In this document: one piece after another, positions 22,061-32,260 of the stretch
Position numbering within the stretch: the stretch's first letter is position 1
How the letters are laid out: each line of letters begins with the position of its first letter
Origin: Heterocephalus glaber
Taxonomy: Eukaryota; Chordata; Mammalia; Rodentia; Bathyergidae
NCBI RefSeq assembly: GCF_000247695.1
Contig: NW_004624734.1
Coordinates: 13,769,915-13,833,914 of the forward strand
Length of the DNA stretch: 64,000 nt
Reading direction: 5' to 3'
Made by a program: the position numbers and the translations under genes
Notes under the pieces: generated by a model
Seen by the model: the letters and a program-made list of their open reading frames with translations, nothing else
What the model was told of the DNA's origin: nothing
The model's database searches: none

Positions 22061-22479
22061 CCATTCAATTACAGGTGAAAACCACTGACACTTTTGAAGC
22101 CTGGGGTGGGCCACCAAGTTAATAGTTTGCTGCCAGCACCCAGGACAAACAGAAGACAGGACCTGGCCATGGACACTACAGGCTTCCCACATGTGATGGG
22201 TGGCGCTCCTGGCCCTGTTGGGAGCCAGGTCAGAGTATGATCTGCAGAAAATCCCACAGGTGACTACCACTTGGCCCCCAAAGGTCACAAAGCCCTGCAC
22301 TGGGGCAAAGCCAATTCTAAGAGATACTCCTGTATTGTCTCTGTGGTCCCTTATGAGCTCTCCCCTCCTTCTATATGTTGAGCCTTCAGAAACCACAGGC
22401 CTAGCAAGGAAGGTTTGGTATGCAAAACCAGGTAAAGCTCTTACCTGCTACCCTCCTGTCCTCAGATGAGAAACTTGCA

Positions 22480-23500
22480 TGTATCTTGCTGGAGGTTAAG
22501 GATTCACTGTTACTGGTCCCTTTAACTGGTGTGTTTTTTCCACCCCTAAAACCGCCCACAGCAACATATTAATTGCTTGGACTCACACATTGCTGATGTT
22601 GCCAATTAAACAAGCTGTTGTGTATGTACTGAACCACCTACCAGCACAGTTAGCTTGTCATGGAAGATCAGGCCTGCTATGGTGAAGAACTGGATTTGGC
22701 TGACCTCTTGATCCAAGGACAATCTGTCCACTGGAACAAAACCAAGGTGCAGGTGTTTGCTATGGTACTGGGACAGGTGAACCACTCTCATACCTGGACT
22801 GGCTATTCTGTTTGGATGTTAGGATGGCTCACTGCAAAGGCAGCAGGACTGACAAATCCTGCCCCTCTGTGCATACAATGCCTGGCATGGGTACAGGGAT
22901 GGGTAGACTTCTGTTGTTCAGTGTACAAATGTTTCCCAAAGGGGTGATGAGGGAATGAAACTAAATCAGTGGCCTCACCTGCACCAAAAGGCAGTCTCTG
23001 GGTATGCAGCCTCCATGGGTGGCCTTACCTGCCTTTCGACTGGACAGGATGCTGCACATGGGGATGGCCACACCTCCCAGCACAAATGCTGAAAACTTTC
23101 TCTACTGTGCCCAGTCATTGGGAGGCTTTCAGAGTAGGGCACTATGTGGTGGCATTACCCACTTGCCGTTGTCCCCCAGGGCACTACCATAGTTACTCAA
23201 GCTGAAGTTACTGCTCTTGCCTTGCTTACTGCCATTTGTTCTTTTAATTATACTCGAAGGGCCTTAGGACTGTGACATGATGAAGTGTGCCAGTTACAAA
23301 AAGTTACTTTGCAGAACAAGATGGCCTTGGATATTCTCACAGCCTTTCAAGGTGGTGTTTGTGCCCTGATAGGTTCTGAATGTTGTGTGAACACACCTGG
23401 AAAACATGCCAATGTCAGTCAGGCATTACATCCATTGGCCTGGGGAAATGTAACTATACAAGGGGGATCCCTGCAAGAATGGTGAGCATCCCTAACTTTA
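22480..23500 (+). pseudogene. Retroviral Env relic with CX6CC and immunosuppressive-like motif
   Basis: An open frame at 23285-23485 reads LQNKMALDIL at about 23309, leading to CALIGSECC at 23360-23386. This is the LQN-to-CX6CC block found in the transmembrane subunit of gammaretrovirus-type Env proteins. Upstream frames (22660-22947, 22969-23205) are Trp- and Cys-rich and probably derive from the surface subunit. Frames are split by stops, no membrane anchor is seen, and a GT microsatellite follows. It is on the same strand as, and directly behind, the pol relic. Confidence 0.7.
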
Positions 23501-23521
23501 CAATTGCCTTATGCTATAGCC

Positions 23522-23525
<4 letters not shown>

Positions 23526-23563
<38 letters not shown>
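23526..23563. repeat. (TG)n microsatellite in provirus
   Basis: 19 uninterrupted TG units directly behind the Env-like region. Confidence 0.97.
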
Positions 23564-23568
<5 letters not shown>

Positions 23569-23706
23569 TTGATTATTAGTGGCTTGATGCTGCAATTTAT
23601 GGTGCTGTGAATTATGGATACACTGCTCCACACTTCTCCCCAAAGGAAGCATGCAGAAGAGTGACTGGTAGATTGTGAGGTGAAAACCTCTGAGTGGGGT
23701 GGAGTG

Positions 23707-23972
23707 TGTGGTCAGGGTACAAAAGATGGCTAAGCTCAGGCTTTTCACCTGGGGCTTCCTCTTGCTGGAGAGCCAGCATATGTTATGTAGCCTGCAGATG
23801 CTCACTAGGGAACATGTAAACAAGCAGCCTGCAGGGAGACTCATCAGCATTGCTCTGCATGCTGCTGAGATAGTAAAGGCACAGCAGACATTTCCACAGC
23901 CCAGCGTCTTTTCTTCAGGCTGCCCCAAATCTTGAGTGAACCTTCCTGGCCCGGAGCAATAGCAGAACAAAC
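23707..23972 (+). mobile_element. 3' LTR of ERV-L-like provirus
   Basis: Starts TGTGGTCAGGGTAC as the 5' LTR does, shares catatgttatgtagcctgca and gagatagtaaaggca with it, and ends near caaaca before MLT1 sequence resumes. The right boundary is approximate. Confidence 0.7.
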
Positions 23973-23979
23973 AGAAGCA

Positions 23980-24336
23980 CATTTTCTCATAGATATGTGA
24001 ATGAGGGCACTGTCTTTCAGCTGGTTGTCATCTAGAGGCTTCCCAAAGACCTTGGAGATGGCCCACAGTTTCAGGCCCCAGACTTCTTCAGTGTGGCTTG
24101 TCATTTAATCAAGTCCCCCAAGAAGTTTCCCTCTGAGCTCAGGGAAGGCCTCAGTTCCCTTTTAAGGGCTTTTATCTAATTAAGTTAGATGCATCCAGGG
24201 CCTCAGCCCAAAATCAACTTATTAGGACCTCATTTACATATGTGAAACGCCCTCATCTTTACCATATTCGTTAGCTAGAAGCAATCCACACTTACGGGGA
24301 AGAGGTTGTTCAGAGTATACATAGAAGGAACAAGAA
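23980..24336 (-). mobile_element. MLT1-like LTR, part 2
   Basis: Continues the LTR broken at 19134: gctcagggaaggcctcagtt, cttttaagggcttttatcta, ggacctcatttacatatgtg. Together the two parts make one old LTR in reverse orientation. Confidence 0.75.
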
Positions 24337-24344
24337 TTATGGGC

Positions 24345-24510
24345 CCAGCCAGGCGTGAAGGTGCACACCTATAATCCTAGCGCTCCAGAGGCTGAGGCAA
24401 GAGGATTACAGCCAGTTTGAGGCCAGCCTGGGCTACATAGTGGATTTAAGGCCACCCTGAACTATATAGTGAGACCCTATCTCACAAAAACAGAAAACAA
24501 CAACAAAAAG
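24345..24510 (+). repeat. B1 SINE
   Basis: Full-length B1 with the internal duplication. Flanks AAGAATTATGG and AAGAATCATGG form a near-perfect target duplication. Confidence 0.9.
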
Positions 24511-24517
24511 AATCATG

Positions 24518-24740
24518 GAGCCAGTCACAGGTGGAGGTGCACATCTGTAATCCCAACACCCTGGGAGGCTGAGGCAAGTTTGAGACCAGCTTAGGCAATT
24601 TAGTGAGACAATTTCAAACATAAAAAACAAAAAAAGTGACTTGGGATGTAGCTTGGTGCAAAGGCCTTGGTTTCATTCCGCAGTACCACACAGACACACA
24701 CACACACACACACACACAAGCACACGCACACACGCACACA
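24518..24740 (+). repeat. B1-dID SINE with (CA)n tail
   Basis: B1 part to about 24617, ID part (cttgggatgtagcttggtgc) ending gcagtacc, then CA repeats at 24688-24740. Confidence 0.85.
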
Positions 24741-24856
24741 GAGAAAGAATTATGTGGCTCTGTCTGTCACTGGCTCTTTCATAATCTCATATAATCCTTT
24801 CTTCAGGAATTCCCATCACATCTATATGGGAACTATCCTCTCTGTAATGTTAATTT

Positions 24857-24860
<4 letters not shown>

Positions 24861-24890
<30 letters not shown>
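24861..24890. repeat. (TG)n microsatellite
   Basis: 15 TG units. Confidence 0.95.
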
Positions 24891-24891
<1 letters not shown>

Positions 24892-24969
24892 TACTGAGGA
24901 ATGGTGTTTGTTTTCTTAAAAAAATTACAAATTCTCTGTAGGTCTTTTTATATTTTCTGAAATGTTTTC

Positions 24970-25053
24970 CAGTATTCAGAAGGTTAAGGGAGGAGAATTT
25001 TGAGCTGGAAGCCAGCCAGGGCAATTTTGCCTGACCTTGTTTCAAGTTAAAAA
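24970..25053 (+). repeat. B1 SINE fragment
   Basis: gaaggttaagggaggagaat to ccttgtttcaagttaaaaag. Confidence 0.6.
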
Positions 25054-25059
25054 GGGACA

Positions 25060-25275
25060 ATGACGCTGGCATGGTGGCACACACCTGCAATGCCCGTATG
25101 GTGGGAGGCTGAGGCAGGAAGATTTTAAGTTCAAGCCCAGCCCCAGCAACTTAGTGAGACTTTGTCTCAAAAATAAAAACTAGGGCTGGGGATTTAGCTC
25201 AGTGGTGCCACCACCTGCCTCAAAAGTGCAAGGTCCTGAGTTCGATCCCAGGTACCAAAAAAAAAAAAAAAAAAG
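25060..25275 (+). repeat. B1-dID SINE with young ID-type 3' half
   Basis: B1 (tggcatggtggcacacacct), then ccccagcaacttagtgagac, an A-rich link, and an Ala-CGC type ID ending cccaggtacc with a long poly(A). Confidence 0.88.
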
Positions 25276-25317
25276 AATACTAGACATATAATAAGCACTT
25301 TTAAAATATTTGTTTTC

Positions 25318-25421
25318 TGATACAGGGTCTTGCTATGTATCTGAGGCTGGCCTGCAACTTTCTATCCTCATGGCTCAGCCTTCTGAGTGCTCAGGCAGCA
25401 GTCATGTCCCATCATGCCCAC
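25318..25421 (-). repeat. B1 SINE fragment
   Basis: Reverse B1: acagggtcttgctatgtatc to tcccatcatgccca. Confidence 0.7.
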
Positions 25422-25542
25422 CTGTAAGCACTTATTAAATATTTGCAGGGTAAAAGAAATTAAGGTCTAATGTACACAAGCATTCCTCATGGATAAATTC
25501 AATGATCCCACACTCATTCAACATTGATGAGCCCCAGAGCGC

Positions 25543-25768
25543 AGCAACTGAGAACAGGGACCCAAGAGCCAGACTGTCTGGGTTTGGATGGTGGCTTGGC
25601 TGCTCCCTCTGATGCCTTAGGCAAGTTGTTTATTCTTGCTGTGCTTCAATTTCCTCGTCTGTGGTATAGATATGATACTAGTTTCTCCTGCAAATGTTTT
25701 GATGAGGATGAAGTAAGTTGATATTTTTGAAGCATTTTGAACTGGGCCTGACTCATACCAGCACTGTT
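25543..25768 (-). repeat. MIR SINE
   Basis: Reverse MIR landmarks: agccagactgtctgggtttg, ttaggcaagttgtttattct, gcttcaatttcctcgtctgt. Confidence 0.8.
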
Positions 25769-26000
25769 TGTTGATTAAAAATTAAACGGCTACACTGAGC
25801 CAGGTCCTATGCTTTGAGCCAGCACACAGAGACAGACAAGAGTGATTCTCTGCTTTTATGACGTTCACAATCCTAAAGACAGGTGAATAATTTCTGATTT
25901 GTTACCTATCATTGCAGAACTAAGAACCATAAATACATTTTTCCATTCATCATACCATTACAAAATTGGCAGTCAATATTTGGAAATTTTGTTTTGTTTG

Positions 26001-26078
26001 GGTGTTGGGTACTGAATCCAGGATCTGTTAAACCATGGAGCATGTTAAGCTCTCCTACAGACCTACATTCCCAGACCA
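26001..26078 (-). repeat. ID SINE fragment
   Basis: gggtactgaatccaggatct to cctacattcccagacc. Confidence 0.65.
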
Positions 26079-26184
26079 ACATTTAGATAATACTGAAAAG
26101 ACACTTTATGAAAAAGTAGAAAATATTCTCATTAGAATGTATTCAAAATTGGAAAGTTTATTTAAATATATTCAAGAAAGAGTT

Positions 26185-26276
26185 AAGACTGCAGTGTAGT
26201 TTTGTGGTAGAGCTTTTGCCTTGCATGTATGAGGACCTTGGTTTGATCCACAGCACTGAAAAGATGAAAAAAAATG
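26185..26276 (+). repeat. ID SINE (Ala-AGC type), diverged
   Basis: gtagttttgtggtagagctt and ttgatccacagcactg, then an A-rich tail. Confidence 0.7.
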
Positions 26277-26525
26277 TTTAACCTTTAGGACAATAAGTTT
26301 TCAGTTATGGAAGAGACTTGAAGGCTATCTGAGAAGCAAACACAGCCAGATGCCAGAACATCCAGGGACTGGATCAAAGAGCGGGTAGCCCTATGAGGCT
26401 GATTGCTTTTGGGAGTCTGAGGCTATTCTAGATGCTCTCCTGGAAGTTCCAGCTTCGCAAACCATATCATATCTCCAGGAAGGGGTTCAGGATGACCCCA
26501 TAAGAGAATCTGTTGAAGGGAGGAG

Positions 26526-26526
26526 A

Positions 26527-26563
<37 letters not shown>
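26526..26563. repeat. (ATT)n microsatellite
   Basis: About 12 ATT units, joined to a SINE. Confidence 0.95.
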
Positions 26564-26566
<3 letters not shown>

Positions 26567-26662
26567 TGTTGGTGCCAGGGTGCAACCCAGGTGCACTCTA
26601 CCACTGAACTACACCCCCAGCCCATAGTGCTGGGATTACAGGTGTGTACCACCAGCCTGGCT
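26564..26662 (-). repeat. B1-dID SINE, internally deleted
   Basis: Reverse ID (ggtgccagggtgcaacccag) joined directly to the B1 end gtgctgggattacaggtgtg. Confidence 0.75.
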
Positions 26663-27159
26663 TGGGGTACATGTATTTATTAGGTTTGAAAGAAACTAAA
26701 CTGGACCATAACAAGTGACATAATTTCCTCTATGGGTAATATGAGAATTAGATTTCAGCAAACCACAGTGCCATCTAAAAGGGGTCTGGGCCATCTTCCA
26801 AAGAAAATGACTGAAAAAAATATTGTCTTCGAAATTGGGGGAAGGCTAAGTACTAACTCTGCTCCCACAGGGCCCTAAGTTCTCCAACATAACTTCCCTG
26901 GTATCTCCAGCCTCTTCTCAGGGTCACATTTCAGCTGGGTTTCACACATCCTTTGCAAGTGTGTGTGGAGGTTGAGGAAGGGTTCTTCTAGGCTTAATGC
27001 TTTTTTCTCTTTGAGTGTCTAGTGAACTTTTATTTGTCCTTTCAGATGTGAGCAGCAATTAACCAGGCATTACCAATCCATTTAGACTATAAACCCATGT
27101 ATAAATTTCATCCTTGCCTCTGAGAATTATACCTTTACCTGTTGTTCACCTGGTGAGTT

Positions 27160-27249
27160 CTTTTTTTTTTTTTTTTTTGTACCAGGGATCAAACTTGGGT
27201 CCTTGCGCTTGCACATCAGGCGGCAAAACCATTGAGCTAAATCCCCGGG
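27160..27249 (-). repeat. ID SINE (Ala-CGC type)
   Basis: Poly(T), then gtaccagggatcaaacttgg. Bounded by ACCTGGTGAGTTCTT on both sides. Confidence 0.95.
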
Positions 27250-27277
27250 TACCTGGTGAGTTCTTGAAGACAGGGAT

Positions 27278-28074
27278 TGTCTTAATCACTTTTCTTGTCA
27301 CTGCGACAAAATTCCTTATACCTGAAACTAAAAGGAAGAGTGGTTTATTTTTGTTCATGTTTCAGTCCAGAGTCAGCTGGCTCCAACATAGCAGAGGGGC
27401 ATGGTGGAAGAGAGCCACTCACAGCATTGTGGACAGGAAAAAGAGTCAAGGGAGGAGCCAGGAAGGGAGCTGTAACCTTCTGTGTCACACCCACACTGAT
27501 CTGCCTCTTCTGACCAGAATCCACCTCCTAACAGCAAGTCAAAATCCAATCATCTTCCAAAGGTCTGGCCTCTGAGCACATGAGGCTTTGGAAAGACATC
27601 TTCTGAAATCAGAGTGGAAGCCTCCCTGACTCCACAACTCTCACATGCTGCATGCCTGTTAAACAAGCACCATGTGGATGACACCAAGTCTGCTGTCTGC
27701 ACAAGCAGTAGCCAGGCCTTCTTGAGTCACAGCTACAGAGGCTTCTGAGTGCCTGGATGACTGAGTACTGTGATCTACATTCTAGGGAACCAATTCCTTT
27801 GGTGTCCATCCTGGAGCACTGTGCCCTGGGGCTCTCTATTCAAAGAAGTCTTTTACCTCTGCAAATTTGAGCTTGTGAAGGATAGGCTCTTGCTGGATCC
27901 TTACATGTCCTCAAGGCACCTGTTTTTATTGTTCCAATGTAAAGTATTGGCTTATTTTTCTTACTAATCTTATTAGAAGCCAAGATTTCCTCTGTTCCAG
28001 CTTTAGAGGTCTCAGTTTTATAGGAGCTTCCTTTCTGCTGAAACTCAAAACTTTTTGAAATCACTCAATTGTGC

Positions 28075-28106
<32 letters not shown>

Positions 28107-28842
28107 TTGATTCTCATTGTAGCACTGATTAAAAGCCCAACCAGTATCCATGCCACAGACTAAATATTGGCCTGCCTTGAAATTTCCTCTGCCACATTAA
28201 TTATTCCACCTTCCTTAATCTCAGTCTCCTGCAAAGTCTCAGAACATGAGCAAAATATAGAAAAATTTTCTACCAGAGCATAACACACATGGCCTTTGGT
28301 CCAACTGCCAATGCAGTACTTGTTTCCAACTGAACTCTGACCAGAATCTCTCATCAATATCAATTTACAACATTCTAGGGCTGCTTTTCCAGCTAGCATT
28401 TCTAAACTTTTCCGAACTCTTCCCATGAGGCAATTCCAAAATCTGGTCATGTAGTGTCATGGCAACAGCTTCACTATTAGTACCAAATTCTGTCTTAGTC
28501 ACTTTTCTCATCACTGGGACAAAATACTCAACACCTGCAATTAAAAGGAGAAGTTTATTTCAGTTCACCTTTCGCTCCAAAGTTGGCTGGCTCCAAGGCA
28601 GGAGAACATAGCAGAGAAAATCATGGCAGGAGATAGCTGCTCATAGCATGGCAGATAGGAAGAAGGAAATCAAGGAAGGAGCCAAGAAGGAACATATGGC
28701 ACATAGTGACGTGCTTCCTCTGACCAGATCCTACCTCCTAACAGCAAGTCAGTTGTATTGCCCTCATAATCCAGTCATCACCCAAAGTTCTGGCCTCTGA
28801 ACACAGGAGAATTTGTGGGACATCTAGATATAATCCATGACA
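27278..28842 (-). mobile_element. Complete MaLR (ERVL-MaLR) element with 5-bp target duplication
   Basis: LTRs at 27278-27613 and 28491-28842 share the start TGTCTTA and most of their length (gacaaaat, gtttattt, ggctggctcc, acctcctaacagcaagtca). The right one ends CCATGACA. An interior of about 0.9 kb without viral genes lies between. The whole is bounded by GGGAT at 27273-27277 and 28843-28847. The poly(A) signal orientation places it on the minus strand. Confidence 0.9.
28080..28106. repeat. (TG)n microsatellite within the MaLR interior
   Basis: About 13 TG units. Confidence 0.95.
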
Positions 28843-29003
28843 GGGATGCATGTTATTCATCTTTCTCCTTGCAGCATTTGCCTTCCAATACATGTGGGAT
28901 GAAGGGGGCAGTGTTTTTCAGCTGTGACTATCATATACCATGTCTACCCTTAGATCAAAATCCCTGAGTGTTGGGAATTACAGTTACAGCAATCACTTTT
29001 GTC

Positions 29004-29091
29004 TTTTTTTTTTTTTTGGTACCGGGGATCAAACTTGGGACCTTGCACTTGCGAGGCAGGTGGTGGAACCACTGAGCTAAATCCCCAGGCC
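29004..29091 (-). repeat. ID SINE (Ala-CGC type)
   Basis: Poly(T), then ggtaccggggatcaaacttg. Bounded by ACAGCAATCACTTTTG on both sides. Confidence 0.95.
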
Positions 29092-29980
29092 GACAGCAAT
29101 CACTTTTGCTACTGAGACTGACATGCTTCTTCATTTTCCTGTCCATCTGAACAGAAATATTGACATCATCATTTCCCTGAGGTCTATGGAAATCTCACTC
29201 TTTTGTAACTGAAAAGGTGATACACCTGATGCAGTGTTGAGAGGTAGAAAGAGCTCAGGATGAAGATTTCAAGATTGAAGATTTCACCTTCTTATTCTAG
29301 CCCCACATTGTTGTCTTTGTGGTGGTGCTGGTGGTGGGGAACAATCCTTGGACTCTTGCATAGGATGATTAATTTATACAGTGTGTTTTAAACTAAGAAA
29401 ATACTAGTTAATACACCACCAAAACTACACTATCTTTCCTTTTTATCCTGCCACTTTACGTGTAGACTTTTTTTTCAACTTTATGGTATATTGTAGAATT
29501 ACCTTCCAGTGTAAAGGTATGTATAAAATGCTGCTTTCTGGCTTACAAAAGAGGTAAAGACAGTACACAGATGTAGTTACTTATATTTCTATAGATAATA
29601 TCTATAAAGATACATAGGACCAAGTTACGGCTAGTTATTCCCAGAACTGGGTGTCTAGCAGGGAGAGCAGGAAGGACAATTTTCACCCTTCCCCTTTTGT
29701 ACCTTTGGGGTTGAACCATATAAATTACCTCATTCCCATAGAAATCATAAGCCAATAATAATTTTATGTCTAACCCTTTGAAGGGGTTGTTCTCATGCCT
29801 CGCCATGGGAATGCTAGTGGCAAATTAACATGACTGAGGGAAAACAGAGCTTAAGTACTTGGTCAGTAAATGGCATCTGTGGACTGTGAGGGAGAAAGTT
29901 CAACTCAGTTGTCTAACATCACTTGGGTTTTATGGTCATTTTCTATTTTTAAAATTCTTTTATTTTCTTCCCAATTCAAT
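29092..29980. other. Intergenic, unassigned
   Basis: No gene, repeat family or structure was recognised apart from short T runs. Confidence 0.5.
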
Positions 29981-30500
29981 TAACAAGTTTTTATTTAGTC
30001 CCTACTCTCTGCCCAGTACCCTCCTAGGAATTCTAGGAGATATAAAAGAAGCCTCCATGAAACAATTTTTAAAGTTCCTGCCAAGTGTGGAGATCACTGT
30101 GGAATGAGGTGGCTAGGAAGTTGTCTTGGAAGCAGTCTTGAGTGAGAAGGGTAAAACTCAGATCAATGGAAGGGGCATTGGAGGTGGTGCTGCCCTGGGA
30201 AAGCTGCTTGATGGGGGGTAGAAGGGTCCCAGGAGAGGAGAAAAAGGTGTTTAGAAAGCCCATAAAGGTAGGGGAGTCAAGGTTAACCTTGGGAGTCCAC
30301 TAGGGCCAAGTGATAAACTCAAGAAAGAGGTGAGCCAGCAGTAGTGTGGAAAAGAGAGGACTGAGGAACCAGATGCAAGCCACCCTGGCTGCAACAACCA
30401 GGATGTAAAATGGCGAGGGTTTGGATTACATTGCACCTGGGGAACAGATGAGAGTTCCAGAGACATTTCAAAGGGGTAAATTCCAAATTGGGATGACAAC
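29981..30500 (+). repeat. Possible ancient mammalian interspersed repeat
   Basis: ttatttagtccctactctct and gcccagtaccctcctagg, then a purine-rich body, resemble an old medium-repetitive family. A similar body occurs at 37200-37960. The family is not identified. Confidence 0.35.
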
Positions 30501-30819
30501 CGAAGATGACAAAGGCACATCAGTCATATACAATTCCAGCATTTCTAGTCTAGCAGACCAGAAATATTGACTTTCAGGCCTTTTTTCTTTCTTTACATAC
30601 AAATGGAGCCTCTGGTGGAGTCGAGTGGAAGTATGAATTATAAAAATAAAAATATTGACCTATTTTTTTTTTCCCATTAGAAATACAGGTAGTTTTGGAT
30701 CTGGAAACACGATCCAAGCTGAGTATTGTTGGGCCTTTTCTTCAACAGTACTCAGGCACCCATGACAGTGGCCCCAACTTAGGCCTTGCGGTGTATAGTG
30801 TTTCTCATCCACACCAGAA

Positions 30820-30890
30820 ATCCTTTGTGCACGAGGACTGTCTCAAGCATAGTAAGCACTCAATAAGTGCTTGATAATGTTGGAGAAAAT
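30820..30890 (+). repeat. L2-like 3' end fragment
   Basis: aagcatagtaagcactcaat and aagtgcttgataatg match the L2 3' tail wording. Confidence 0.5.
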
Positions 30891-31179
30891 GAGATTTAAA
30901 TGAAATGAAACATTGAAAAGCTTTGCAGAAACAACAGCATTGAAACAAAATCATTGAAATTAAAGTTTACATAAATTAAGTCTCTTTGCTCCAACTCCTC
31001 AAACCACCTGCCAAGTAAAGATCAAATACTCCATTGTAATGGTGGTAGAGTCACGCGGTTTCCTTCCTCATCTTATGTGTTGCAATAATGTAGTTCAATA
31101 TATAAAAAAACCAAAAAACCACCCCACCAAAAATAACCTAATGTGAAGTATTACTGGTGGGGGTCTAGAATTAAATGAA

Positions 31180-31352
31180 ACCATTCATGTATTTTACCCT
31201 AGTGGATCGGATGGTTGCTATTATTCCCCATTTTAAAGGAAACGGGTACAGACAGGCTAAGGATTTTGCACAAGATCACCGAGCTAGAGCTAGGGAGTGT
31301 TGCATCTGGTATTTGAAGCCAAACAACTGGTCACCTTCCTTACAGCTCTAGT
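31180..31352 (+). repeat. MIR SINE
   Basis: Landmarks: ttattccccattttaaagga, gacaggctaaggattttgc, acaagatcaccgagctagag. Confidence 0.75.
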
Positions 31353-31694
31353 CTGTATTGCATTCACATACAGCTCTCTTTGGAGGACCAAAGGTTACTG
31401 GAAGCTTTCCAACGACTGCATTTTGTGAGAGGGGTGCTTTCCCACTCAGTACTGACCGGCGTCCAGTTTTACGGTACACCGTCCGTCCTTCGGAGCAAAC
31501 GCTACGCGAAGACGTGTAACATCCGAATCGTCTTTAAGAAACGTACAAGAATAAACTCCACCAACAACAGCATTTTACAGACCACCACCTAATCACAACG
31601 CAGGAATACAACCCTTCCCCTTGGAAGGAGCTAATATCCCCCCTCCCCTCTTTATTAAAAGCCCTGCTTTATTTGGAAACTCTCAAAATAAGTG

Positions 31695-32260
31695 GTCACA
31701 CGATTAAAAAAAGCCGCGGCGCGCCCCCTCCCCGGCGGCCCGGCGCAGCTGTCCGCGCCTCCCCCGGGCCCCGCCGCCCGCATTCCAACTCTCTGAGGTC
31801 ACGGCCGCCGCTCCCCGGATCCGCCCGCCCGCCCGGCCGGCCGCTCCGCTGCTCCGGCCGCGCGTCCCACGTCTGCCCGTCCGTCCCCCAGCCACCCCGC
31901 GGGTGTCTGTGCGGCGCGTCAGCTGCTCCCGCTCCGGGACTCTGCCCTTGCTGCCGCCGCGCTATCGCCGGCCTGGGGAATGCGCTGCGGGTCGCGGCGC
32001 TGGAGACAGGAAGTGAGGCGTGCGGGCCCGATGAGCGCGCCGCGGCGCAGGCCGGCGTGCGGGTGCGGGCGCGGGCGCGGCGGGCACGCGGCGGGATCCG
32101 GGGAGGCGGGACGCTGAGCGGGGCGCGCGGCCCCGGGGATGCGGGCGCGGGTGCAGGTGAGCGCGCGGCCCGCGGGGGGAGGGGCGGGCGGACGGGTGCC
32201 CGCGACCCCGGAGTGCCGGAGGATGGGCAGGAGCGTAACAAAGAGGAAAGTCTCTCTTCC
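31695..32260 (+). promoter_or_regulatory. PTPN21: CpG island / main promoter and probable first exon of PTPN21
   Basis: About 560 bp of extremely CpG-rich DNA upstream of the ATG exon on the same strand. A good donor, GCAG|GTGAGC, at 32156/32157 would end a non-coding first exon and join the acceptor at 35855. An ETS-like ACAGGAAGTG lies near 32007. The exon extent is inference; a transcript is needed to fix the start. Confidence 0.7.

Larger units (their letters stand above)
20703..23706 (+). mobile_element. ERV-L-like provirus, internal region (deleted and decayed)
   Basis: About 3.0 kb between the LTRs, much shorter than a full ERV-L interior. The remaining order is RNase H (about 21160-21500), integrase (about 21540-22060), a pol tail, then an Env-like region (about 22480-23500). 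I saw no gag, protease or reverse transcriptase, so the front is deleted. Stops and frame changes occur throughout; it is not functional. Confidence 0.75.

Noticed and set aside
23285..23485. Env-like frame as a captured, working gene (syncytin-like)
   Set aside because: Only about 66 codons are open, there are no intact surface or anchor parts, and stops surround it.
27160..27249. Poly(T) runs as RNA polymerase III terminators of plus-strand genes
   Set aside because: They are the poly(A) tails of minus-strand ID elements.
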